A DNA stretch of 64,000 bases, taken from Mytilus edulis. Its lineage: Eukaryota; Mollusca; Bivalvia; Mytilida; Mytilidae. The stretch's first letter is position 1. Every line of letters starts with the position of its first letter. Location of the stretch: NCBI RefSeq assembly GCF_963676685.1, contig NC_092357.1, forward strand, positions 64,466,958-64,530,957, given 5' to 3'. The translations under genes were made by a program, and so were the position numbers. Under the pieces are notes generated by a model, which worked only from the letters and a program-made list of their open reading frames with translations, was not told the DNA's origin and ran no database searches. This document shows positions 32,937 through 44,796 of the stretch, piece by piece.

Positions 32937-33290
32937 CTCCAATTATTTGCAGCTGAATGAAATGACTAGATCCAATTGAGAACTGATCTCTAGCTTTACA
33001 GTAGTACCAACCATCATCTTTAAATGAAAGTGTTGTTATTGTAAGGAAATAGTGGCTCATTGTGAAACCATTTTTTTCAGGAATTGCAATAGAATGATTG
33101 TTAAAAGTAACGTGGTCATTTCCATACAATGCAGGATATTCTTGAAAACTTTTACTACTTGTATTGTAGTTTCTCCAGGATACACGTACAGGTCCAAATA
33201 TAGTTTCGAATGTGACGCTACAACTGAGTGTAATATCTGAACCATATACTTCTGTATAGTTAATTATGCTGGTGTTGAACAATACATCTC
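32937..33290 (-). CDS. exon 7: Ig domain C2, with a GC donor
   Basis: 118 codons after a CATTTTGTAG acceptor. It reads GDVLFNTSIINYTEVYGSDI, with cysteines in LSCSVTF and DDGWYYCKARDQ and tryptophan in VRVSW. The exon ends ATTGGAG and is followed by GCAAGT, so the donor is GC rather than GT. AG|GCAAGT is the usual form of the minor GC-AG donor class, and all other copies of this exon use GT. A (GT)8 microsatellite lies at 32881-32897, about 40 bp into the intron. Confidence 0.88.
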
Positions 33291-34163
33291 CTACAAAATG
33301 AATATTTACATAGTATACAATCAATTTATTTTGATTTAAAAGTGACCCCTTATATGAAACAAATATTTCAAATCAATAATCGTACACCCAGTCGCATATT
33401 ATAGTTTACAACTACTTATTTTATGTTCAAGGATTTCAGTTGATTCATATCTAATCCTTGAAATGATAATGGCGACACATTACATTAATCAGGATTTTGA
33501 AGAAAAAAAATTAAGATTCAGCAGGCGTTTCTTATGTAGAAAATGATGGATTAAATTTGGTTTTATAGCTAACTAAACCTCTCACTTATATGACAGTCGT
33601 ATCAAATTCATATATATTGACACCGATGCGTGAACAAAACAAACATACATAATAAGTAAGCATGTCAAAAATAGGGGTACAGCAACCAGCATTGTATTAT
33701 AATCAAATATGTAACAAAGAAGCACAATATGGCATATAGACCAAGCATTTTAGCAAAAACTAAAATCAAGAATACACAAATTTATCATAGTACAATAACA
33801 CAATGACGTGTTGTATAATTATAGAGCCACGATTTCAATTGTGAGCAGAGTACTCAATGTATGTAATAGTAATCCAAACGGACAACCGCATAACACTATA
33901 ATTAATTATACTAGTTCACATACAACACAATGTAAGTATTAAAGTAAGGGTTAATAAACGGCTTGCATCAATTAAAATAAAGACTATTGGTCTTATAACA
34001 ACTCTTTCTGTCACATCAAATAAATGTTGATCTTACAAAATAAAGATCGAAAGGAACTATCTAACACGTCAACTTAAGTTTTTCTTACCTAATTATTATA
34101 GTTATATGAACATTAAAGTACTGATTGAATTTTCCTCGATTGTTCAAATTCTTAAAATCATAC
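33291..34163. other. intron 6, no element identified
   Basis: Contains a sequence at 33530-33610 that looks like dispersed repeat (GTAGAAAATGATGGATTAAA) and intron sequence homologous to the intron after exon 4. No exon seen. Confidence 0.4.
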
Positions 34164-34463
34164 CTCCTAATACTGTAAGAGTAGTTGGTTTACTTTTCCC
34201 AGTTCCTACGATATTAGCAGCAAAGCATGTGTACTGTCCGGCATCATCTGTCGATACATGGGTGATGTTCAATGAAGGCGAAGTGACCGTTGCTCCTTCA
34301 AAACCAGGACTGGAAGATGTTATATTTGTTACTATATCATTAGATAGTTTTTGCCAGTATACATCAGTATGATTTGGAAAAGAATCGATCATGCATTCTA
34401 GAGGCTTATACCAACCATGCCCACTGCTATATTCCAAATTTGGAATTGTAACATTTGGAACAC
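34164..34463 (-). CDS. exon 6: Ig domain B2
   Basis: 100 codons, same length and phase as exon 4. It reads GVPNVTIPNLEYSSGHG, LECMIDSFPNHTDVYWQ, and DDAGQYTCFAANIVG. It differs from B1 by scattered substitutions only. The intron sequence just downstream (TATAGTTATAT.AACATTAAA and AAAGACTA.T.GTCT.ATAACA) is also shared with that of B1, so a segment larger than the exon was duplicated. Confidence 0.9.
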
Positions 34464-35005
34464 CTATAAAACGCATTAAACAGGTAAAATTATTTGTGAA
34501 TGTTGATAGAACCTATTAACTTCTGAGGCAACAACAATTCAACAAGCGATTGAATATTATTCGATGTTTTCATATCTGAATTAAAAAGCATAGATATATT
34601 TGAAATATAAACCATACGGTTTATAATATCATGATTCTGAATCAATATACTATATCAAGAGGATTAACTGTTAAATCAATACAGGATCAACATTAGATAT
34701 CGTCTAAGATTTCAATGACCAAAGTATTGAGAAATATTGTAATTTTATTGATATATTAAACTCTCATATGATTGAGATTCAGAACCATTATGTGATTACC
34801 TTCTGTTTGATATGTTTGTTATATTTACCCTGGCCTATAATGGTTTACATTTGAAAATTGTGACTTAGATGGAGAGTATTCTCATTGGCACTCATACCAC
34901 ATCTTCCTATATCTACTAAATGTTGACGACAGCTGATATGTGTATTTACATATCTTAAAACGACCGTTTTTGTTTTATAATTGCTTACATCCCCTTTATT
35001 TAAAC

Positions 35006-35052
35006 TTTAAAGAGTGTTGTCTCATTGGGAATCATACCACATCTTCTTATAT
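35006..35052 (+). repeat. short repeat copy in a duplicated intron (copy 2)
   Basis: GTTGTCTCATTGGGAATCAT in the intron after exon 5, with flanks TTTATAATTGCTTACATCC and ATCAGGAACCCTC that mirror those of copy 1. A separate partial copy lies at 34868-34915. Confidence 0.65.
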
Positions 35053-35261
35053 TGATAGTGTGTGGATATATATAAAGATACGTAGCATAACACAATGTAA
35101 GTATGTTTATCAGGAACCCTCAAAACTTCTTAAACATGTTAAAATAAGGATATATAAATACATGAAATACATTATATGTATCACTCATATTTTTCACATA
35201 TTCAGTATGCATTTTTGATTACTATTTCACAAGACTTTACTGACAATTGTTAATCACTAAC

Positions 35262-35612
35262 CTCCGATTATTTGCAGATGAATTGACGGACTCGACCCAA
35301 ATGAATACTGATCTTTAGCTACACAGAGGTACTGGCCATTATCCTTGAATGATAGTGATGTTATTGTAAGAGAATAGTGGTTAATCGTGAAACCATCTTT
35401 TTCAGGTATTGCAGCAGAATAATTGTGAAAAGTTAAGTGGTCATTTCCATACCATGCAGGATGTTCAGGATAACGATCACCACTTTTGTATTTATTCCAG
35501 TGTACACTTACAGGTCCGAACTCCGTTTCGAATGTGACGCTACACCGCAGTGAAACCTGCGAACCATATACTTCTGTATAATTTAATATGCTGGAGTTGA
35601 GCAATATATCTC
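35262..35612 (-). CDS. exon 5: Ig domain C1 (longer type)
   Basis: 117 codons after a TGTTGTAG acceptor; the donor is GGAG|GTTAGT. The C type starts GDILLNSSILNYTEVYGSQV and is longer than A and B because of an insertion carrying a YPEHPAWYGNDHLTF loop between the cysteines. First cysteine in LRCSVTF, tryptophan in VSVHW, second cysteine in DNGQYLCVAKDQ. The DGFTINHYSLTITSLSF stretch before DxGxYxC is that of a V-like domain. Sequons NSS, NYT and NYS are visible. Confidence 0.88.
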
Positions 35613-37121
35613 CTACAACACGAGTTTTTAAACATTAAATCAATGTATTAAATTTAGTTTTTTGCATTAAGAACCAAATATTTACAATTAAATATTATAA
35701 AGAGAGTTACCTACGATAATCTAAAAATGCAATCATTTCATCTTGAAGCATTTCATATTCAATCCTTGAAATAAAATTTGGGAGATTAATTATGATGAAG
35801 TAATATCCTTAACAGTCAATATATAAAAGATGAAATGAGAAATACAATCAAGGGTGCACCTAGTTAACTAGTTCGTTTAAAGTATTCCCAGACTATGGAG
35901 GAATAATTAATCTCTTATTAATTAATCTATTTTTGTAGGGGTGTGGCCGACTTGTCTTGATTCATATGGGTTATCAATTTTTAAAATTGTGTCATGTAAT
36001 TTTTCAGGGCTTGAACATATTTCGAATAAATGCAAAGGGTAGGTATATTCTGCCAGGCCTGAAAGCTGTTTCAAAGGCGAGATATTTCGTTGCCGCAAAC
36101 AAATACATGTCTGTTAACGTTATTGCACCTTTATTCTTTTCTAAGTAATTTTGTCCTTTTGACTATTTTATTTAGGTGTCACGGATGAGTCCACTAATGT
36201 CGAAATGTGTAAACCAAAAGCTCTTTGCAATAAAAGTAATATCAAAATTGTAAGATATGTATAACATTTTGAATAGTGAAAAGTCAAATCTTAAACAAGA
36301 ATGTCCCTCATTCTCAATACAAATTACAATTGGAAAAAACAAACATGCATTGCCATATTCGAACGAAACCAATAAAGTTGACAGAAGAAACTTAATAATT
36401 CTGTTAACACCATTCAATATCTATAGAAGAAAAATCAATAATAGGAATCAATATGAAGGACTAAACACATAACAAAAAACGTCTTTATAGAAAAATATGT
36501 TTTTCATACAATTAAAAGACTGGGACGGAAAGCAAATCACAAGAAATAATATATTATAGAAAAAGAAGACTAAAATTGAGAATGGAAATGGGGAATGTGT
36601 CAAAGAGACAACAACCTTATGAAACATCGTAATTGGTGACCTTAGGCTGTTTTATACCCTTTAATCGGGTTGTTGTCTCTTTTACATAATCCCCATTTAC
36701 ATTTCCAATTGCATCAAAATTTGACAAAAAACAGATGTCTCTGATGAAACATTAAAGTATAATCATAACAACACATCCAAAAATGTTGTGAGCGTTATAC
36801 CATTTTATCAGAATGATAATTCCAATGGACAATCGCTAATTATGAGAACGATTTTTTAAAATTAATCGATACTACTCAAAATACAAATTTTCCGAAAGGC
36901 CTAATAGACAGCATGTAGCATTTAAAATATAAAGACTAGTAGTCTCATAACACTTGTTTGAACAGGTAAAAAAATTAAATATATTTGCCAAAGGAAACGA
37001 ATATAAAGGAGCTACCTCATTTCTGCCACTGTACTACTGTACCTTATACATGTTATAGTTATATCAACATTAAATGAGTAACTGAATGTTCTTCGTTAGT
37101 AAAACTTTCTTAAAATCATAC
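35613..37121. other. intron 4
   Basis: Holds the inverted-repeat hairpin at 36573-36711 and, at 36790-37110, sequence homologous to the intron after exon 6. Open frames on both strands at 36170-36470 have no domain. Confidence 0.4.
36573..36711. mobile_element. small foldback element (about 140 bp)
   Basis: AATTGAGAATGGAAATGGGG...GAGACAACAACC at 36573-36615 is inverted at 36666-36711 (GGTTGTTGTCTCTTTTACAT...). The right arm matches the 3' end of the 6.7-7.3 kb repeat, so this looks like a MITE or solo pair of ends of that family. Confidence 0.6.
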
Positions 37122-37421
37122 CTCCTAATACTTTCAGAGTAGTTGTTTGGCTTTTCCCAGTTCCTACAAGGTTAACAGCAAAGCATGTGTACTGTCCAGC
37201 ACCATCTGTCGATACCCGAAAGATAATCAATGAAGGCAAACCGATAGTTGAGCCATAAAAACCAGGACTAGACGATGTTATATTTATAACTGTACCATTA
37301 ACTTGTTTTTGCCAGTATACATTGGTATGGTTTGGAGTAGATTCTATACTACATTCTAGTTGCAGGTGCCAACCGTGCCCACTGCTATAGTCTGAGTTAG
37401 GAATTGTAACATTTGGAACAC
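37122..37421 (-). CDS. exon 4: Ig domain B1
   Basis: 100 codons, opened by an ATTTTACAG acceptor and closed by GGAG|GTATGA. It reads GVPNVTIPNSDYSSGHGWHL, has its first cysteine in LECSIES, tryptophan in NVYWQK and second cysteine in GAGQYTCFAVN. The frame is fully open but begins inside a codon, so it has no ATG and is easily missed. Sequons include NVT, NHT, NGT and NIT. It is the first of three near-identical B-type domains and sits 2.96 kb from B2. Confidence 0.88.
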
Positions 37422-39202
37422 CTGTAAAATGCCGTAGTTAGAATAAAACAATCGATTCATTTTTTTCATACAAATATAAAACAATTGATTATAAATTTGT
37501 TCATATTGATTAAAATACTTTAGAGTAGATATCGATTTTATCAGTCTATTTACGTTAACATGGTTAAATGATACAATATATAGACTCAAATCCAAGTCTG
37601 GTCTCTAATCGACGTTCTTTCCTCAAATCGACGTCTAAATCAGACGTCATAATGTTTCACCCTTAATCGACGTCTTAATATTGTTTTCAAATAAATGTTC
37701 AACATTTGGGTTCCCTTATCGACGTGATTTTAATAGATGACGTTACACTTTTATTCAACAAAAACATCTTTCATTTTTCTGAATTGATACAGGCTTTTAT
37801 CGAATGCAAATTGAAGGTTGATTTAAAATTCAAGAAGTTATTAAAAAACAATTACGGAGAAATCTTAAATAATAATACTTTTTAACAAAAGTCCATACTT
37901 CTTTATTTTGTGTATTGTTTAAGGTGTGTTTTCCCCCTTTATGTCTGTCTGTCATCTTCATAGTTGATGTCGTATATTCACATGCTATTTATTGTTATAA
38001 TTATGAATGGAATAAGACAAGGTACATCGAATGGATTACAAAAATATGTTTAATGTACATGTAACATGATTTAATGTCTGAATGATATTGGACGTCTGAA
38101 AACATCGGTTTTACACAACATTACTTTATAAGCCGAGTGATGCATTTTCTCGTCGTTAGGTATGGTTGTTACACTGAAATAATGTGTTAAAGAATGCAGA
38201 TACGCTACTTTTGTCATTTGTGAGGAATTGTTAACTATATACTTCAGTCACTATTTTAACATCACACAGGTTGTTTTTTGTTTCCTTTGATTTGTACGAT
38301 ATTTTCGTATACGGTATGGCTTTTGCTCATGGTTGATTCATATGTGGTAGTCAAATTTTCAATCATTTTAGACCAATAAACATTATATTAAGTAAATTGT
38401 AATGAAATGACTTTACGTGTAAGAGGTGTGTTTTCTTTGTTAAAATTAGAGGATTCATAATGTATCTATATGATCAAGTTGTTATCAAAATCACTTTTAT
38501 CATAACCTTCAACTTAATAGTCTTCTTAAACAATTTCACGGATCATAAGTTTGAATCAGTTGTTGTTTTCTCTTTCTTTTTTTTTGTCCAGTTAAACATG
38601 TTAAACACATTATATATTTTAGAGTTTTTTATATAAACTCTTAAAATTATACCTCATCATCAAATGACCTGATAGTTGTGTCATTGACAATCATACCTCA
38701 TTTCCTTATTTCTGCATTGTATATGCTATAACTAATTGTCAGATTCCAGATAACTGCCTATTTCAAAATGAAAAGAACATAATTAATATATGATTGCTTT
38801 TAGCGTACTGGTTGCTATTTTACACCTAGAAAGTATTGGCTGCATAACTATACAATGCACGCTAGTCCAATCATTGTGTTCTCTTTCGGTATCATTTAGG
38901 GTTTTAACACGGTTAGTTTTGGTATTTTGATGAAGATATATAAAAAAAGAAGATGTGGTGTTATTGCCAATGAGACAACTCTCCAGAAGAGACCAAAATG
39001 ACACAGACATTAACAACTATAGGTCACCGTACAACCTTCAGCAATGAGCTAAGCCGTGTAGATAAACTTATTTATCGGTCGCAAATGATTTTAAACTTGA
39101 CGTACAGTTATATCAATATGTTGGAGCTTTTTTTATCGTAAAGTAATGGCAACTCTAATGTGTTGTTATTCATTAAACAGTAACTATATCAGTCATACAT
39201 AC
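37422..39202. other. intron 3
   Basis: Holds a cluster of ATCGACGT motifs at 37605-37745, fragments of the CATACCACATC repeat at 38280-38352 and 38660-38715, and an inverted copy at 38942-39060. No Ig exon seen. Confidence 0.4.
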
Positions 39203-39490
39203 CTCCATACACTGTTACATTTACAGGGTCGCTTTCCCCAGTTGCAATATCATTTTCAGCATGGCATCTGTATTGTCCAGATTCTTCAAATGTTACGTCT
39301 ATTAAGTCTAATAAAACAGGAGAAAACGTAATGTGTCTGCCATAGTACGTAGTTCGTGTTACGCCATTTAGTTCCCGTGACCAGTATACGTTGAAGTGAC
39401 GTGGGTTTGATGTGATATTACAAACCAAAGTGATATTTTGACCGTATTCGACATTATAAGGTCCTGGTTCAATACGCACCGAGGGAAAAC
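39203..39490 (-). CDS. exon 3: Ig domain A1
   Basis: 96 codons between a TTTGTTATTAG acceptor and a GGAG|GTATGT donor. The Ig fold signature is complete: first cysteine in NITLVCNITS, core tryptophan in FNVYW, and the second cysteine in ESGQYRCHAEND. The strand A segment RIEPGPYNVEYG is shared with exon 10 (domain A2), so these two domains, which flank the B/C block, are sisters. Three NxT sequons are present (NIT twice, NVT). The short spacing between the cysteines suits an I-set or C2-set domain. Confidence 0.88.
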
Positions 39491-42400
39491 CTAATAACAA
39501 AAGAAAAAAATAAATGATTATTGTAGCTTAAAATTACATCCTTATATCATTTGTATATTGATCAGCAGGTGAATCAAAGTCTAAAATATACATTTGCATT
39601 TAACTTCGTTGCCCAATTATTTTTAAATTCGATTTTTATTGATTAATATACATGTATTTCAGATGAAAAATTTGAAGAAAAAAAACGGTAGAGCAAGATA
39701 AGACGTATTGAAATTGTTGATTTTGGAATAAATATAAACGATGACAAATTCTTCCTTTACTTGTTTATATTATTGTCAATTTTTCTCGAAGTACTGCATG
39801 TACTAGAACTGTATTTTATTTCAATTAAAATATCAAGAAAACAATTTCTTTCTAGAATACCACATTTAAGCAGTAGTGACTGTGAATTTTGACTTGCTGA
39901 CCTCAATACAAATAGGTATTCACAACATCTATCTTTTCTATCTGCCACTTACGTTTCAAGTGAAAAATTTACACATGTTCTTCAAGGCTTCCGGTCCCAA
40001 ACTATATGTTTTGTCGGCAATGAATGTGTCAATCAAATAATTGTTACAAAAAAAAATAGCAAACACTTTACACAATGACTGGTGGACATATGAACTAATA
40101 GACAGAATAACAAACGGCTTGTATAGGACATAAGGCAGCGAAAGGCTGATTTAAATGACAAAGGCAAGTACTTTATTCATATGAACTATCATTTGTTGTT
40201 TAGTTTTCAATGTATTGATTATAACTTATTTTTTCGTATGTATTTGTTTTTTGTTTGGCGATGTTTAACAAATATATGTCACACAAACTGTGACAGTAAT
40301 TATAACCGCCAGATGGATTTTCAAAGCATATTTAATTGTATTTTCAAAATTACGGCAGCTTTTCTTATATCCCTGGTGCTTTTGAATGGACAAGCGTCAA
40401 CCTCGATCGTCTAGACGGTTGGGTAGCAAAAATGTGAGCTTCTGTTTGTGATTATCAATGGTACTACATAAGTTGACGCCTGACCGTTTTAGGGTATGAA
40501 CGACTTGTTTATTGTTGAAGACCATACATCAAACGGCAAGAGGAAGAACAGGAATGAAACATGTGAAAGCCCTGTTGATTGTTTTTTTTTATTACATTTA
40601 TTTTTTATATGTATTCTTTCGATCTTGTCACTAGTACAACTACTCCGTAGCCTTTTAGTTTCTATTGATTTGGGAGCATTTAAATACAGAGCGGGACTGA
40701 GAAGATTTAAAGGGATATCGTCTACAGCTCTGCCAAACAAATCGGATACCTATTAATTGGTATGTTAGTCTTTTTATTTAGACATGGCGTTCTCAGTTTA
40801 TTTTCTATCTATGAGTTTGAATGACCATCTGGTATCTTTTGAAACACTTTAATAGGTTGATACATTGTAAAATCATTTGGCTTTCTAGATGTTTTAAGCT
40901 CATATTATCACTGATTTTGTTATACACATATGTTGCAAAACTACCGTGGAATATTCATTTTTTAATACTTGACAAAGGGATCCATACTTTCTTATTATAG
41001 TTACGATAATCGATTTATAATGAATACTTGCCTGACCTGCAATCAAACCTCTGATAATTACAAGCAAACATGGGATTGCATTTTAAACTCCATGTGATGT
41101 TTAATGACGTTTTAAGAATTGAATGTATCCTTATGTGTTTGCCTATATTTGTTTAATCTTTCGTGTTAGCAATAACAAGTTCTGCTAAATTTTCCATTTC
41201 ATCAATTATTTGATTTCTGAATATGGTTGATATTTTCAAAGCTGGATTTGAAATTTGAACATCCATTAATATGTTGTCCTTGTTTTAAAACAACTTGGAA
41301 TACATTTTTGGTGTCATATGTGCACGTTGATAAATTGAATCTCAATGTGTAATCAATCTTTTTATAAGATTTTTCAAAAAAACTCACCCCATAGAATAGA
41401 CAGTGTGGATTCAACATTGCCAGAAACTGAAAGTAGAATCAGTATAGTACTACAAGACAATCTGGAAATTACTTACTAGGCTCATACAGCTCAATAAAAG
41501 AGTGAGTTTAATGCAGACATAAAGAACAGTTTTTACCTTGCATCACGAAAGTTGTTAAACACTTTTGAGAGATAAGAAAACTCAAAAGTCAATGCCAAAA
41601 GATAATACGGCTAATGATTTCTTTTAGTAAGAGGTTTCATCACCTTCTAACAATGACCTGGCATAAACAACAACTGTCAACTAAAATATTTGTATTTCAA
41701 CATTAAGAAATATATGCGTTTAGGCATGACCACAGTCACCGATTTCTGTTATCTTAAAATCCTAATGTTACTAGGATTTATGTAATTTCATCAGGCAGTT
41801 AAGGGGTCTTGCTGGTCTAAATCGATTTTTTTTAATATAGAATTTCGCTGTATTTTTCTATAAATGAACTTTATCTTATTCTTAATAGAAAAATAGAATA
41901 AAATAATGGGGCCACCGTTCATGTACGCTCACAATCTACCTTCGAAATAAGCATACATTTTTTTTAAAGGTACATTTTTTTCTCTTAAACTTATAGCAGA
42001 ATTAGAGGAAATCTCTCGAACTTTACAATAGTTGAGCTCAAGTACAGCTTATATGAAAATAATGATGAAAAATATAGGTCACTGCTGGGTTAACAAAGAT
42101 ATTTCCATTTCTATTCCAAAAAATCGCATTCTTAATAAAAGGGAGATCATTTGGAGCATTTTCAATGATATATACATTTTAAAAGTCATCTGGGACCAAA
42201 ACGAATTTAAACAAACAAAGTAATAAATATAATTACAAATTAGTTTTATTATTTTTCAGAAATGTTATACCCTCGAGCCTCCTCAAAATCAATATTCATT
42301 TGGATATAAAAAAACACAGTTGTGCGCCTGATTCGTCTCTCACCAAAACAAAGACTTATTCAGAAAATGAGGTATTGTTTGTCAAATCAGCACGTGCATA

Positions 42401-42499
42401 TACATTTGCATAAGCGATTTATACAAAAGAGCAACCTAGTGTCTGGAAAGTACAAATTACCGTTTCAACTGTATCTAACATAGCAATATAATATTTTAC
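39491..42499. other. introns 1 and 2
   Basis: Apart from exon 2, nothing coding is seen. A repeat fragment (GACATGGCGTTCTCAGTTTA) lies at 40783-40850. Open frames at 40489-40756 on both strands are mutual shadows without a domain. Confidence 0.4.
41388..41426 (-). CDS. exon 2: 39-bp linker exon after the signal peptide
   Basis: A TACTTTCAG acceptor and a GGG|GTGAGT donor bracket 39 bp. In phase 1 it reads (V)SGNVESTLSILW and leaves one G. It contributes 13 codons that carry the protein from the signal peptide, probably across the cleavage site (near VSG), into the first Ig domain. It is too short for any domain of its own. Confidence rests on good splice sites and matching phase on both sides. 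Confidence 0.6.
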
Positions 42500-42551
42500 C
42501 TGCTAAGATAAGCAAGAGTGCCTGTGGTATTCTACAGTTCAAAGACATCAT
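42500..42551 (-). CDS. exon 1: start codon and signal peptide
   Basis: Two consecutive ATG codons (42551-42549 and 42548-42546) are immediately preceded by an in-frame TAG, which fixes the start. The exon reads MMSLNCRIPQALLLILA and then a single G before a GTAAAAT donor. A short polar segment followed by a leucine/isoleucine core is a typical secretory signal. The single leftover base gives a phase 1 junction that fits exon 2 exactly. I chose it because it is the only hydrophobic, ATG-led, phase 1 exon found upstream of the first Ig exon. RNA evidence would settle it. Confidence 0.7.
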
Positions 42552-44796
42552 CTAAATAAATAGAATTGTAACAAACAATATTAACATTGTTTTTATTCTG
42601 ACATATTTTAACATTTGACAAAAAATGTTTGAAGATACATTTAAAAACTAAAAAAATGGTCGAAAGATTAGCCGAGAAACTGGTTCGTCTTATATGTCCA
42701 ACATGACAACCCTCATATTTAGGTGTAATCATATAAAAAAAAAATACGCGTAATGGAGCTATAACGAAAAATGATTTATAAAATAAGTTGAATTATTGCA
42801 TATCTACAAGAATTTGAACTTTAGTTATCCTTCAAATTGTTAAGACTAAAAGACATAACAAGGATTACCAGATCAATATAATCTATGTTCAGATTGATAC
42901 CATTTCACTTTTTATGTTAAGTTGAGCTTAAACTTATCATATTATGATTACTATTGTATACCGCATTCATGATATGCAAAAATTGATAGACCATAATCAT
43001 GTATAGATGTGCCAAAACAATGATATGTTGTACTTCTGTTAACAGTGTTTAAACGATCAACTCCACTAGTCCACTACAGAAGTTGACATTTCGATCGATT
43101 AAACCTATCAGGTTCCGCTTTCTTCACATTGTTAACTCTTTTTCGTCCAAACTGAAAGTATTAAAATTGATATTTGATAGTCAAAAATTAGAAAATGCGA
43201 ATGTGTTTTTTTTTTCTTTTAAATATTAAGTAGTTTCTCTTACCAGCTATATAGTAAAATGATATGAAATGTCCTAGACCCAAAGCATTACTAATATGCT
43301 TAATAAGCATGTGTTGGTTGTAGTATTTAAATATCACGATTCAAAGATTTCATGATTAACTTACAATTATTGTCACCGAACAAAACATTTGTCGGAAATG
43401 AAATATCTGGAGAAAGAGAACAGTTCCGATTTAAAATTTATATGGTATATAGGGCAAGGATACATATTATTTACGTCTTTAAATATATGTTTTTATCAGA
43501 TTTTATTTCTTTAAAAATCAGCAATGTTGAAATACTATACAATAGGCGTGTTTCTTGTCATAACTTTGCACTGTAAAACAGACCTTTAACAGAAAAAGTT
43601 AAACATCTTATAACAAATTGAATAGTCAATTTTACACGCGTTTTAAAATGTTAAAAGTTTGAAAAATTGACTAAGGATATGCATTTAGGTTACACGCTTT
43701 TCCCCCTTTTCAAAACAATAATGAACTCTTGTACATATACACAGATCATCTTCTCTGTTCAAACCTTTTTCGTGAGCTGCCTAAATGTATGTAGTTTAAT
43801 GCAAATTTCATTGATGAAACCCGAAAAGATCAAGCTTTATGGAAATGTTATTTAACAACCAAATGAGAGTATTTATTCATGTCACAATAAATATACGCTG
43901 AAAATACGCAAAAAAACTACTAGTAGTTAACATGCTAGAATTTAGCTTAAAGGTCTATTTTTTTTAAATGTCTTACTAAATTTTTAGTAAAAAAAAGAAA
44001 TAGAAGTCTCCTAGACGCAAACCTTCATAAAAATGCTTACTAAGCATGACGATAATTGTGATGTGTTTGTAGTGTTAAATAATGAGGGTTCGTGATCTTT
44101 CTTAAATTAGTCTCAGTGAATTACATATTTTCAAAAACTGAATATTTTAATTTAAAATGCTATCTTTATAAACAAATTATACAGTGTAACGAATACAGGT
44201 TTACCAAGGATATGCGTTGAATAGATTTAAATATATTTGTTTACGAGATCATTGTCCAGATTGTTGACATTCACATAGAAATAATTATAATTTGCTTCAT
44301 TCAATTTTCAAAAAAAATGTAGTTCATAAGGTTATCGCATCAACGTTGCAATGCATAATGAAACTTAAACAAGATAAGTTAAACTAAGAATTAAACCAAA
44401 CAAAAATAGAAAATGTCATACGGTGGTAAAGAGGTAGTTTGACACGAATTCTGTATAATAAAAATGCAAAAATATAGACCAAGGATTTTCTTGTAAATAC
44501 GATTTCAAACGTTTTTAATATCATATCTTGTTAAAAGAAAATCATTGTTTAGCTTGTTGACTGAAATGTATTATATTAATTTTGTTTAGTGTACTATTAA
44601 CATAATACATGATATGTGATTTGGGTCTTATAGTTTAGCAAAACAAGAGTTTATTGTTATACGGAAAAAAATATGTTTTGTTATTTTTTATAAAAATTCA
44701 ATTGATTTTATTCAAAAGTATTTTTTTTCTTTACATTGGCAGTATTCGATATGTCACAGTTTTCCGTTTTTGTTTTATAAAAGATACACTAAACAC
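42552..44796. other. 5' flank of the Ig gene
   Basis: The promoter should be here, but no TATA box or CpG-rich stretch stands out in the AT-rich sequence. No other gene is recognised on either strand. Confidence 0.3.

Larger units (their letters stand above)
15265..42551 (-). other. gene span: multi-Ig single-pass membrane receptor
   Basis: Sixteen exons can be joined on the minus strand into one frame of about 1,340 codons: signal peptide, short linker, twelve Ig domains, acidic stalk and transmembrane helix. Every internal exon is symmetric phase 1-1 (one base left at the 3' end, two at the 5' end), the classic arrangement for shuffled Ig exons. No stop or frameshift interrupts any of them, so the gene looks functional. 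Many NxS/T sequons predict heavy N-glycosylation. Domain order from the N terminus is A1-B1-C1-B2-C2-B3-C3-A2-D-E1-E2-F. The cytoplasmic tail and 3' end are not resolved. A further exon between 18 and 26 kb cannot be excluded but none was seen. Confidence 0.8.
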
